A stretch of 64,000 nt of DNA from positions 1 through 64,000 of the forward strand of contig JAIOHM010000200.1 of NCBI GenBank assembly GCA_019912965.1, read 5' to 3'. The stretch comes from Anaerolineae bacterium. Lineage in GTDB: Bacteria > Chloroflexota > Anaerolineae > Aggregatilineales > Phototrophicaceae. Below are positions 26,722 to 34,601 of this stretch, piece after piece. The notes below the pieces were generated by a model. The model searched no databases. It had not been told where the DNA came from and saw nothing but the letters and a program-made list of their open reading frames with translations. The position numbers and the translations under genes are program-made. Each line of letters begins with the position of its first letter. Position 1 is the stretch's first letter.

Positions 26722-27198
26722 ATGCGCATGCGCCCATACACCCTTGCTGATAAAGACGCTTGTTTAGCCATTTTCGACGGCAATACACCGATGTACTTTG
26801 GGGTGGATGAGCGCCCGGATTTTGTGACATTTCTCGACGAACCGAACTGCGTCTACTTTGTATTGGAAGATGCAACGGAGCAGGTAATCGGTTGTAGCGG
26901 ATATTACATCAATGATAAGCGGCGTATAGCAGCCCTGTGCTGGGGTATGGTTGCCCATGAACACCACAAACGCGGTGCGGGCCAATTCATGTTAACAGCG
27001 CGACTGCGCGAAATCTGCCAATCCGGAAATGCTGATCGTGTCATAATTGATACAAGCCAACACACTGCCGGATTTTTTCAGAAATTCGGTTTCACCGTTG
27101 ATGCAATCGTCGAAAATGCTTATGCCCCCGGCCTTCATCGTTACACAATGTCACTCGTTCTCAACAAACCATATTGTGAACGATTAGGTCAACTATAG
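26722..27198 (+). CDS. GNAT-family acetyltransferase
   Basis: A 158-residue protein with the GNAT fold: MRPYTLADKDACLAIFDGN at the start, VIGCSGYYI for beta-4, GMVAHEHHKRGAGQFMLTARL for the acetyl-CoA loop (HKRGAGQ corresponds to the R/Q-x-x-G-x-G/A motif), and TAGFFQKFGFT for the C-terminal beta strands. The substrate is unknown. It lies between the two SBP-VWA paralogues but on its own: a terminator-like hairpin precedes it and another follows. So a functional tie to the lipoproteins is not implied. Confidence 0.85.
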   Translation: MRMRPYTLADKDACLAIFDGNTPMYFGVDERPDFVTFLDEPNCVYFVLEDATEQVIGCSGYYINDKRRIAALCWGMVAHEHHKRGAGQFMLTARLREICQSGNADRVIIDTSQHTAGFFQKFGFTVDAIVENAYAPGLHRYTMSLVLNKPYCERLGQL

Positions 27199-27221
27199 CA
27201 GATGACCATCTACGATACCGA

Positions 27222-27252
27222 CGCCCTCACCCAACCAGGTGGGGGCGTTTTA
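27222..27252 (+). terminator. Intrinsic terminator after the GNAT gene
   Basis: CGCCCTCACC and GGTGGGGGCG arms around CAACCA, with one wobble pair, followed by TTTTATTT. Confidence 0.8.
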
Positions 27253-27258
27253 TTTGAT

Positions 27259-27271
27259 GACCTTTAAGGTC
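27259..27271. promoter_or_regulatory. Palindrome GACCTT-T-AAGGTC
   Basis: A perfect 6+1+6 inverted repeat about 50 bases before the second SBP-VWA gene, placed where an operator would be. The binding protein is not known. Confidence 0.35.
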
Positions 27272-27320
27272 GGTTTAAGTTCGTGATCGAGGGTTTAATA
27301 ATCTGTTATGAGGAGACAAA

Positions 27321-29156
27321 ATGCAAACCATACGCTTGTTCATACTTGCGCTGCTGATTGCCGCGCTGACGGGGTGCGGCGGCGATCAAACATCTGGGCC
27401 AACAGCGCAAATTCAACTGCCAGATTATATGCGTCAGGGCGAAACATATCATGAAACCGGAGGAATCGCCCGTCCAGCCAATGCCATTGACGTATTCATC
27501 GCTTATTCGCCAGAATCGCAGCAGTATATGCCCCGAATCATTCAAGCGTTTAACACCTTATCGGCTGAGGGCAAGAATCCTGCTACAGGACAGCCCTACG
27601 CCACTGGTGAACAACCCATCTTTGTGGCTGGGCAACAGCCAACCAGCGGTTCATCTGGCTCATTGGCACAAGGCATTGCCAACGCCATCATCGCGCCTAA
27701 TAACGAGAATGTCTACCATCCGACGATTTTCCAACCGTCCGTGAGCCACTGGCTGACGCTGGTCAACTTCAATACCTCGCGTGAAATTTTCGACCTTAGC
27801 GATGCGCAACCGACCGCCTTGACCCCTGTGGTTATTGCCATATGGCAGAGTCGCGCAGAAGCGATTAAGCAGAAAATCGGCTCAGACGAAATTGGCTGGG
27901 ATGATCTGCTGGCAGTGCTGAATAGCCCAAACGGTTGGTGTGATTATGGAATCCCGGATTGCAGGCGCGCTGTTTATTATGGACACACCGATCCTAATGT
28001 GAGTTCTACAGGGCTTTCGGCCACCATCGCTGAGTTTTATGCCTGCGCCCGCAAAAACGGTTTTGATGAACGGCAGTTGACGCTGGCGGCGGTCAATAGC
28101 GACGATGTACAGTCATGTGTGCGTGATCTTGAATCGCTGGTCAAACACTATTCACGTCGTACCGAAGATTTCCTGGAGTACATCAGCCGAGGCCCGGATT
28201 ATCTGGATTTTCTGGCGGTTGAAGAAACTGATCTGATTTGCCTGAACCGGGGCGCGCAGCAGGGTGATGAAACCTGTACTAAGCCGCAGGAGCCATTAGT
28301 TGCGATTTACCCCGAAGAAGGAACGTTCTGGCATGAGCATCCCTTTGGTGTCGTTAATGCCGATTGGGTCACACCAGAGCAAAAGACTGGTGCAGAAATC
28401 TTTACCCAATTTGTGTTGACACCCGATATGCAGAAAGTCATTATGAGCGAGGGCTTCCGACCAGCCAACCCGGATGTACCGCTTGAATATCCATTCGTAC
28501 CCGAAAACGGTGTGGATGTTTCCCAACCGCAGAACATTCTTGATGTGCCAGCGCCGACTGTCATCACCAGCATTCAACAAAGCTGGTCACTGGTCAAAAA
28601 GCAGGCGGACATTATGTTGGTGATCGACATATCTGGGTCAATGCTGGACGAGGACAAAATCGGGCAGGCCAAGCAAGCCGCGTTGGATTTTCTGAACGGG
28701 ATGGAATCCAATAATCGGGTTGGTCTCACGGTGTTTAGCGATAGAATCAATCATTTGGTCGATTTGAACAATTTTGAAACTGTTCGGGAAGACCTGATCG
28801 AAAACATCAATCGTCTCAATGCCAATGGCGGTACGGCACTGTACGCAGCCATTGAAGAAGTAGTTAGCCGGATGAACTCGACCGATACCGCAGATCGCAT
28901 CCGGGCAGTAGTGGTCTTAAGCGATGGCGCGGATACTGCCAGTGCCGACTTGAATGTAACGCTCAATGATGCGTTGCAAGCAATTGAGAGCAGTCGTGAT
29001 GATGTCAATCCGGTGATAGTCATCCCAGTTGGTTATGGTTCTAATGCCGACATCAACACGTTGAATGGCATCGCCCGTGCTAGTGCCACACGGGTGCTTT
29101 CCGGTGACGCAAGCAGCATTCGCCAACTATTGGATTTGATTAGCAGCTACTTCTAA
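27321..29156 (+). CDS. Lipoprotein: solute-binding domain fused to VWA domain (copy 2)
   Basis: A 611-residue lipoprotein with lipobox LTGC (Cys near residue 19), followed by an extra ~30-residue linker not present in copy 1. Then comes the same substrate-binding domain (starts AIDVFIAYSPESQQYMPRI; contains GWDDLLAVLNSPNGWCDYG) and the same VWA domain with DISGS, GGTAL, LSDGAD. It also has an extra short insert with two Cys (ICLNRGAQQGDETCTK) near residue 310, which could form a disulfide. GAGGAG lies five bases before the ATG. The pair looks like a duplication that was later separated by the GNAT gene. Confidence 0.9.
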   Translation: MQTIRLFILALLIAALTGCGGDQTSGPTAQIQLPDYMRQGETYHETGGIARPANAIDVFIAYSPESQQYMPRIIQAFNTLSAEGKNPATGQPYATGEQPIFVAGQQPTSGSSGSLAQGIANAIIAPNNENVYHPTIFQPSVSHWLTLVNFNTSREIFDLSDAQPTALTPVVIAIWQSRAEAIKQKIGSDEIGWDDLLAVLNSPNGWCDYGIPDCRRAVYYGHTDPNVSSTGLSATIAEFYACARKNGFDERQLTLAAVNSDDVQSCVRDLESLVKHYSRRTEDFLEYISRGPDYLDFLAVEETDLICLNRGAQQGDETCTKPQEPLVAIYPEEGTFWHEHPFGVVNADWVTPEQKTGAEIFTQFVLTPDMQKVIMSEGFRPANPDVPLEYPFVPENGVDVSQPQNILDVPAPTVITSIQQSWSLVKKQADIMLVIDISGSMLDEDKIGQAKQAALDFLNGMESNNRVGLTVFSDRINHLVDLNNFETVREDLIENINRLNANGGTALYAAIEEVVSRMNSTDTADRIRAVVVLSDGADTASADLNVTLNDALQAIESSRDDVNPVIVIPVGYGSNADINTLNGIARASATRVLSGDASSIRQLLDLISSYF

Positions 29157-29167
29157 TCATGCTTTGA

Positions 29168-29192
29168 GGGGGAGGGTTTTAAATCCTCCCCT
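29168..29192. terminator. GGAGGG/CCTCCC hairpin between convergent genes
   Basis: GGGGGAGG and CCTCCCCT arms around GTTTTAAAT, the same core as at 11708-11732. It lies between two convergent stop codons. Confidence 0.6.
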
Positions 29193-29208
29193 AAACTTGC
29201 GACATCAT

Positions 29209-30243
29209 TTATTCAGGATTCAACGCCAAAAGAAAATTCGCGCTGGATTCGTCATTGCTTTGCAGAATATAAACTGTGATGACTGTTTCATAACCCGGTG
29301 CACTGACCGCCAGATGGATGTGTGCCTCCGGGCCATAACTACCGGGACGATTACTTTCAATCCGGTAAGCACCCTGAGCATTGGTTGATGCCATGCCCTC
29401 ATGGTCAGCGTCATATTCACCAGATTCATTCACCAACCAATAGGTAACTTGCGCGTCCTCAATCGGCAAACAGGTAGTCGCATCCCGAACGTCTCCGGTC
29501 AACACAAATCCCTCGCCAACTTTGGCGCGTTCTACTGTTTGCGGTATATCTGCCAAAGTGCCGCCTTCGTTCACGGTAAGCGGACATGATTGAGCTGCAA
29601 CTGGAGCATTGCAATCCTGCTGCATCCACAAACCGCTAAACAATTCGTTGAAAGCAGCATCTATCGCACTATCAGTGCGTGGCTCAAATTGATCGTAATT
29701 CAATCCAGTACCAACCACATAGGCGCCAACATTGCCCTCAGGTTCCCAGATCACCAGCGTATACATTCCGGCTTCTGGAATATCGGTTTGGAATGTAGAG
29801 GGGCGGTAGGCATCGATAGCAAACATGTTGTCGCTCCCTGAGCGTGAATCATTATGTTCGTTAACGAATATCTGCGCTCCCATACCTTCGGGCAGTTCAA
29901 AAGGCAGACTTCCTTCAGCTGGAATTTCCAGGCCGGGGCCAACTAACGCGGCTGATGGATAAACGTCTTTGAAATGGGAGCCGCAAATCGGGACGGCCAG
30001 TTCAATAGGCCAATTCTCGACGTTGCTGTTGAACTCGAACGAGAACGCATCCATATCGCCATACGTGCCCAAGCGCCCATAATGGGCGACGACTGCGGTC
30101 GCGTTCCATACTAGGAAGGGCGATTCTAAATCACCCCATTCCGCCGCTGGATCTTCGATGTAAGGGGAAATTTTTGCCGAAGCAACACTAAATATCACTA
30201 AAAGCGCCAACCCGATGATACCAATTGCCAATTTGCGGGTCAT
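29209..30243 (-). CDS. Secreted protein with intradiol-dioxygenase-like C-terminal domain
   Basis: A 344-residue protein with an N-terminal signal or anchor helix (residues 1-23). A ~200-residue N-terminal domain of unknown family contains YVVGTGLNYDQFEP. The last ~110 residues match the beta-sandwich of intradiol ring-cleavage dioxygenases: TGDVRDATTCLPIEDAQVTYWL, a Tyr in GSYGPE and HIHLAVSAPG with the two His that would bind iron. Intracellular members open catechols; secreted relatives in many bacteria have unknown substrates. The iron ligands (Tyr, His, His) seem kept, so activity is possible. It is divergent from the ECF sigma gene, and an inverted repeat CACGTT/AACGTG lies between them. 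Confidence 0.8.
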   Translation of the reverse strand: MTRKLAIGIIGLALLVIFSVASAKISPYIEDPAAEWGDLESPFLVWNATAVVAHYGRLGTYGDMDAFSFEFNSNVENWPIELAVPICGSHFKDVYPSAALVGPGLEIPAEGSLPFELPEGMGAQIFVNEHNDSRSGSDNMFAIDAYRPSTFQTDIPEAGMYTLVIWEPEGNVGAYVVGTGLNYDQFEPRTDSAIDAAFNELFSGLWMQQDCNAPVAAQSCPLTVNEGGTLADIPQTVERAKVGEGFVLTGDVRDATTCLPIEDAQVTYWLVNESGEYDADHEGMASTNAQGAYRIESNRPGSYGPEAHIHLAVSAPGYETVITVYILQSNDESSANFLLALNPE

Positions 30244-30297
30244 GACTTTTCTCCTAAATTATCCACTGATAACCCTTATTACACCGATGAACAAACG

Positions 30298-30319
30298 CAC
30301 GTTCCACAATCGTAACGTG
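30298..30319. promoter_or_regulatory. Inverted repeat CACGTT-n10-AACGTG
   Basis: Perfect 6-base arms ten bases apart in the 203-base divergent region between the dioxygenase-like and the ECF sigma genes. An operator is possible. A TATATC at about 30338 may be a -10. Confidence 0.3.
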
Positions 30320-30446
30320 TGCTGACTCGCACTTGGGTATATCATGGGGAAGAATCAAAACACCCGTAACTCTTCTTAAGTTTTAACGGTAATGGAGATG
30401 AACAACGCGAATCAAGGTAGCCTGAACATGCAACGGAGATACTCCT

Positions 30447-31025
30447 GTGGATCGCGTTGAAGAAATACAGGTTCTTCAGCGGGCGCAGCGTGGGGAGAAT
30501 GAAGCATTCGCAGAACTTTACCGGGCGAATGTACAAGCCATTTTCCGTTATGTCTATCATCGCGTCAACGATGCCCAGTTGGCCGAAGATTTAACTGGGG
30601 ATGTGTTTGCTCGTGCGCTGAAAGGCATTGCGGATTACCGCGATCAGGGCAAACCGTTCGTGGCGTGGTTGTATAGCATCGCTCATGCCCGTGTGGTCGA
30701 TCATTACCGCCGGGTAGAACGACGCCCACAGGAAAGCAACCTGGACGATGAGCCTATTCCGGTCAAAAGCGATATGGACGCAGAAATTATGCGTAAGCAA
30801 GCGGCAAAGGTTTTAAAAGAAGCAATCTCGCGGCTGACCGATGAACAGCAGCAGGTGGTTATCTTGCGCTTTGTCGAGGGCTACCGCATTGAAGCTGTCG
30901 CTGAACTGATGGGCAAAAATGCCAATGCCATTAAGGCGCTGCAACACCGGGCACTGCGCGCCTTGGCCAGCCGATTGGAGCGCGCCGGAGTCAATGCCGA
31001 ATCTATCCTTGCAGGTTTATCGTGA
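30447..31025 (+). CDS. ECF-type RNA polymerase sigma factor
   Basis: A 192-residue sigma-70 family protein with region 2 (FAELYRANVQAIFRYVYHRV, then LAEDLTGDVFARAL and FVAWLYSIAHARVVDHYRR) and region 4 (ISRLTDEQQQVVILRFVEGYRIEAVAELMGKNANAIKALQHRALRAL). The linker is short, as in extracytoplasmic-function sigma factors. The start is GTG at 30447 with GGAG eight bases upstream; no closer ATG exists. It overlaps the following gene by four bases (GTGA), which couples the two. The partner encodes a membrane protein with the features of an anti-sigma factor. The genes it controls are not visible here. Confidence 0.92.
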   Translation: MDRVEEIQVLQRAQRGENEAFAELYRANVQAIFRYVYHRVNDAQLAEDLTGDVFARALKGIADYRDQGKPFVAWLYSIAHARVVDHYRRVERRPQESNLDDEPIPVKSDMDAEIMRKQAAKVLKEAISRLTDEQQQVVILRFVEGYRIEAVAELMGKNANAIKALQHRALRALASRLERAGVNAESILAGLS

Positions 31026-32218
31026 ACGAACCGCGTCTTTCCTCTGAACTGACAGAAATCCTGACAGAATGTCTGGATGCGATTGATCGCGGTCAGAAAA
31101 CACCGTCTCAGTGTCTTGCCGCCTACCCACAATTTGCCGATGAACTCCGGCCACTTCTGCTGGCAGCGGTGCTGACACGTAAACTGAAGTCACCCACCTT
31201 GAGCGATGTAGCCGTTGATCGCATGATGGGCAAGGTGTTTAATGGCGCGCAAATTATCCAGTTGGATGAAGCGGATGAAGACGAAAAAATCGTCCGCCGT
31301 GTCACCCGCCCATCACGTCCCCGGACTGCATTCCTGTTCTCCGCAGGCTTCAGCCGTTTAGCAGCTACACTATTGATCGCTTTTCTGGTCAGTATTGGCG
31401 GGACAATCGCCGTTTCTGCGAACAGCCAACCGGGCGATACACTCTACAGTGTCAAACGTTTCTGGGAAGATATTATTCTGTCGCTTTCGCCCCTGACAGG
31501 TTCAAAGAGCGATCTTGCGCTGCACTTTGCCCGCGTCCGGTTGGAAGAAACTGAACGCATGGCAGCTAACGGAACCTTGACTGAAATTGTGCTGATTGAC
31601 CTATATGAAGCTGTTACACAGGTCATCGACTTCAATAATGGCGACGCGGTTGTCTTAACGCCAATTCTGGACAATGCTCACCAACGGCTAACGGCTATAA
31701 ACCCGCCCGTAGCGCTGGCAGATCTCCATCAAGACTTGCTGGATGCCACCACGCCAAATATTCAGAATGGTATCGTTCAATCGCTGCCTTCCAGTCCGTC
31801 ACATATTACGTCACCATCGATTAGCATTACCCCAACGGCAGCAGTGACCACAGTACCAACTTTGACACTCGAATCACGCGAATCACTTTCGCCAACACCA
31901 ACCAGCACCGAAACACCTTCACCAACCAGCAGTCCAACATTGACCACGACGCCGCGCATTCCACCCACGCCGACGCGCACACCATCGCCAACACCTAGCC
32001 CAACATTAACCCTTACACCGCTGCCTACACTCACATTAACATGGACGCCGCTGCCGCTGCCGGGAACGCTGGTAGTCAGCACCCTTCCGCCCACGCTCCC
32101 ACCCGGTTTGATACCAACGGAAACGCCCTATAACCTGCCCACAGCACAATTCACCCCACGTGAGCGTGAAACACAGCAGGCTGTGCATATGACTCAGACA
32201 GCTCAAGCATCGCCTTAA
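31022..32218 (+). CDS. Putative anti-sigma factor with DUF5667 and Pro/Thr-rich tail
   Basis: A 398-residue membrane protein. The N-terminal ~100 residues are cytoplasmic and helical (ELTEILTECLDAIDRGQKTPSQCLAAYP). One membrane helix spans ~112-132. A DUF5667-like domain follows (ANSQPGDTLYSVKRFWEDIILSLS, ~135-245), then ~150 residues rich in Thr, Pro and Ser of the TPTxTPSPTPSP kind. The GTG start overlaps the sigma gene's TGA. By analogy with other ECF/DUF5667 pairs it would hold the sigma factor at the membrane and release it on an envelope signal; this is inference. The Pro/Thr tail looks like a wall-spanning or glycosylated stalk. Confidence 0.85.
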   Translation: MNEPRLSSELTEILTECLDAIDRGQKTPSQCLAAYPQFADELRPLLLAAVLTRKLKSPTLSDVAVDRMMGKVFNGAQIIQLDEADEDEKIVRRVTRPSRPRTAFLFSAGFSRLAATLLIAFLVSIGGTIAVSANSQPGDTLYSVKRFWEDIILSLSPLTGSKSDLALHFARVRLEETERMAANGTLTEIVLIDLYEAVTQVIDFNNGDAVVLTPILDNAHQRLTAINPPVALADLHQDLLDATTPNIQNGIVQSLPSSPSHITSPSISITPTAAVTTVPTLTLESRESLSPTPTSTETPSPTSSPTLTTTPRIPPTPTRTPSPTPSPTLTLTPLPTLTLTWTPLPLPGTLVVSTLPPTLPPGLIPTETPYNLPTAQFTPRERETQQAVHMTQTAQASP

Positions 32219-32223
32219 TACAA

Positions 32224-32252
32224 AAGGGCGGATATGAGATTTATCCGCCCTT
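32224..32252. terminator. Strong bidirectional hairpin
   Basis: AAGGGCGGATA and TATCCGCCCTT are perfect 11-base arms around TGAGATT, between convergent stop codons at 32218 and 32271. Confidence 0.8.
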
Positions 32253-32270
32253 CGCTTTGTCTTCCCCGAT

Positions 32271-34040
32271 TTATACGTTCGGTTTGCCGCCTGTGCCTGC
32301 TCCTGTTCCGACTCCGATCTGCAACACCACCAGATAATCACCAAAAGTTTCCTGTCGGTAGCTGGTCATCAGAAATTGGAGGAAGTTCAAATCCGGGTTA
32401 GGATCAAGCGTGAAACCGCTCAGGTCAAATGACAGCATCGAATCGCGCGAACCACCGGGGGTCTGACGCCCCTGTGTGCGCGAAACAAAAGCCCCATTCA
32501 GGCTGGAATGATCGCCAAAACAAGTTTGCGAATCGCCCGCATCATCGCATTCCACATGCGAACCACTATCCAGTTCAATCACATTCTTGTCGCTGTCCAC
32601 CAACTGCATCAACGGATCGAGATCATTGGTGACAGCGATCATATACACACTCAGCGGCACACCCGAATCAACCATATTCTGGGTAAGCCGAACGGCGAAT
32701 GGGTCACCCGCACCCGCACCGCTACCATCAGCAGTCGTCACCGCCATACCCTCCAGAATCAAGACGAACGAACCCGTCGAGCCATCCAGCCCACCTACAA
32801 TTAACGAGATGTCCGCAAAGCTGTCGTAACTATGAGAGAAAGGCACCTGTGAATTGGTATTGGCACTGTCAACCAATCCGCTGCTGGGCAAATTGACTGT
32901 GTAGCGCGCGGCAGATTGGTCATCATCTCTACACAGGCTGACCCCATTCTGGTCGCCAACACCGATAATGGGGTCAAAGCCGTCCCGCCCCAATGCTGTC
33001 GCCGTGTAGGTAAAGCCGGGACGCATATTGACCACAATTTCCACCGCATTAGTAATCTGCGTTCCGTCTGGACAGGTAGCAGTCACACCCGTATTAGCTG
33101 TATTGCCACTCTTGCCACCACCTTGCGGCGTCGGCACTAATGAGGGTTGCCCGCCACCCGTGCCAGTCCCGGTATGGAACACCACCAGATAATCGCCAAA
33201 GGTTTCCTGGCGATAAGTAGTCATCAAGAAATTCAGGAAGTTATTGTCTGGATCAGAATCAAGACTAAAGTCACCAATGGGAATTGAGAGCATAGAGTCA
33301 TGCGGGCCACCCGGTGTTTGCCGCCCCTGCGTGCGCGAGACGAATGAGCCGCTTAAATCGGCTGAATCGCCCCAGCAGATATCCGAGTCGCCCGCGTCGT
33401 CGCATTCCACCCGGTCACCATTATCCAGTTCGATCACATTGTTATCCGTATCCACCAACTGCATCAGCGGGTCAACGTTGTTGGTGATCGCCAGCATGTA
33501 GACATTCAGGACACCCGAATCGACCATATTCTGTGTCAACCGAACGACGAACGGATCGCCCGCACCCGCACCGCTGCCATCAGCAGTCGTCACCGCCATA
33601 CCTTCCAGAATCAACACAAACTCTCCCCCGGAACCATCTGTACTGCCAACCACCAGCGAAATATCAGCAAATGAAGCATTGCTGTGGTTAAAAGGCACTT
33701 GTGAATTAGCCGAGGATGGCGTAACTGATCCGCTGGATGGCAGATCAACCGAATAGCGTCCGGCAGCGGATTCATCATCTTCGCACAAGACAATTCCTGA
33801 TTGGTCGCCAACACCGATCACCGGATCAAAACCATTGATTCCCACTGCCGTCGCCGTATAGGTAAAACCGGGACGCATATTGATAATAAACTCAACCCCA
33901 TTCTGGATTTGTACACCATTGGGACAGATGGCCTCTACCGAATCGGTGGTGACGCTGGTGCCTTTTCCACCCGGTTTCTGGGCATTTACCGGCAGCACGA
34001 AAACAAAAATAACGACCAAAAGGATCAATATACGGCGCAT
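32271..34040 (-). CDS. Secreted protein with two tandem ~275-aa repeats
   Basis: A 589-residue protein with a signal peptide (1-21) and two homologous halves (about 35-300 and 330-580). Each has an RPGFTYTATAxG segment, GVGDQSG, SFADISLVVG, FVLILEGMAVTTADGSGAGAGDPF, a YMLAITNxxDPLMQLVD segment, a DDAGDS run with a Cys pair, and TYRQETFGDYLVV at the end. The Asp-rich turns (DTDNNVIELDNGD) could bind calcium. I do not recognise a named family; the halves have the look of pre-peptidase C-terminal domains. A Gly/Pro/Lys linker joins the two. It is probably a surface or matrix protein. Long identical stretches suggest a recent duplication or gene conversion. Confidence 0.8.
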   Translation of the reverse strand: MRRILILLVVIFVFVLPVNAQKPGGKGTSVTTDSVEAICPNGVQIQNGVEFIINMRPGFTYTATAVGINGFDPVIGVGDQSGIVLCEDDESAAGRYSVDLPSSGSVTPSSANSQVPFNHSNASFADISLVVGSTDGSGGEFVLILEGMAVTTADGSGAGAGDPFVVRLTQNMVDSGVLNVYMLAITNNVDPLMQLVDTDNNVIELDNGDRVECDDAGDSDICWGDSADLSGSFVSRTQGRQTPGGPHDSMLSIPIGDFSLDSDPDNNFLNFLMTTYRQETFGDYLVVFHTGTGTGGGQPSLVPTPQGGGKSGNTANTGVTATCPDGTQITNAVEIVVNMRPGFTYTATALGRDGFDPIIGVGDQNGVSLCRDDDQSAARYTVNLPSSGLVDSANTNSQVPFSHSYDSFADISLIVGGLDGSTGSFVLILEGMAVTTADGSGAGAGDPFAVRLTQNMVDSGVPLSVYMIAVTNDLDPLMQLVDSDKNVIELDSGSHVECDDAGDSQTCFGDHSSLNGAFVSRTQGRQTPGGSRDSMLSFDLSGFTLDPNPDLNFLQFLMTSYRQETFGDYLVVLQIGVGTGAGTGGKPNV

Positions 34041-34145
34041 AAAGAACTCCAGGTTAAAAAACCGTTTATCATAGAATATAATTCAACACAGCCTGAACGC
34101 TATACATGATCCATAAAAAACTTGTAACTTTACATAACTTTAATC

Positions 34146-34601
34146 ATGAACACACCGCCTGACCCTATTCACTTCAATAAAACCGTCTGGAATATCGTGC
34201 GACAGATTCCATCAGGTACTGTCAGCACCTATGGGCAAATTGCTTCGATGATTCCGCCGCCTTCCGAGGTGGATGAGACGGATTATGTTCGGCTGGGTGC
34301 GGTATGGGTCGGCAAAGCCATGAACGCGGTTTCCTCAGATGGAAGCAGTGATGTACCCTGGCAGCGAGTTATCAACAGTCAGGGCGGAATTAGCTTACCA
34401 GAAGGCAGCCGCGCCGCACTGGAACAGCGTCAACGGCTGGAAAGTGAAGGCATACAGTTTGAGCGTAACGGGCGCATCAACCTGAATGCTTATGGATGGG
34501 ACGGGCCAAATGGGGATTGGTTGCGGGAAAATCAACTGCTCACCCCGCGCCCGATCAAGAAACCCGGCAGCGATAACCCCGAACAATTGAAGCTGTTTTA
34601 A
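34146..34601 (+). CDS. Alkyltransferase-like protein (ATL), DNA repair
   Basis: A 151-residue protein of the O6-methylguanine-DNA methyltransferase DNA-binding family: WNIVRQIPSGTVSTYGQIASM (residues 15-35), GKAMNAVSS, and PWQRV at 71-75. The active-site Cys of PCHRV is replaced by Trp72, the hallmark of alkyltransferase-like proteins. These bind O6-alkylguanine without removing the alkyl group and hand the lesion to nucleotide excision repair. A ~30-residue tail follows. No clear ribosome site precedes the ATG. The stop overlaps by four bases the convergent glycosyltransferase gene. Confidence 0.9.
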   Translation: MNTPPDPIHFNKTVWNIVRQIPSGTVSTYGQIASMIPPPSEVDETDYVRLGAVWVGKAMNAVSSDGSSDVPWQRVINSQGGISLPEGSRAALEQRQRLESEGIQFERNGRINLNAYGWDGPNGDWLRENQLLTPRPIKKPGSDNPEQLKLF

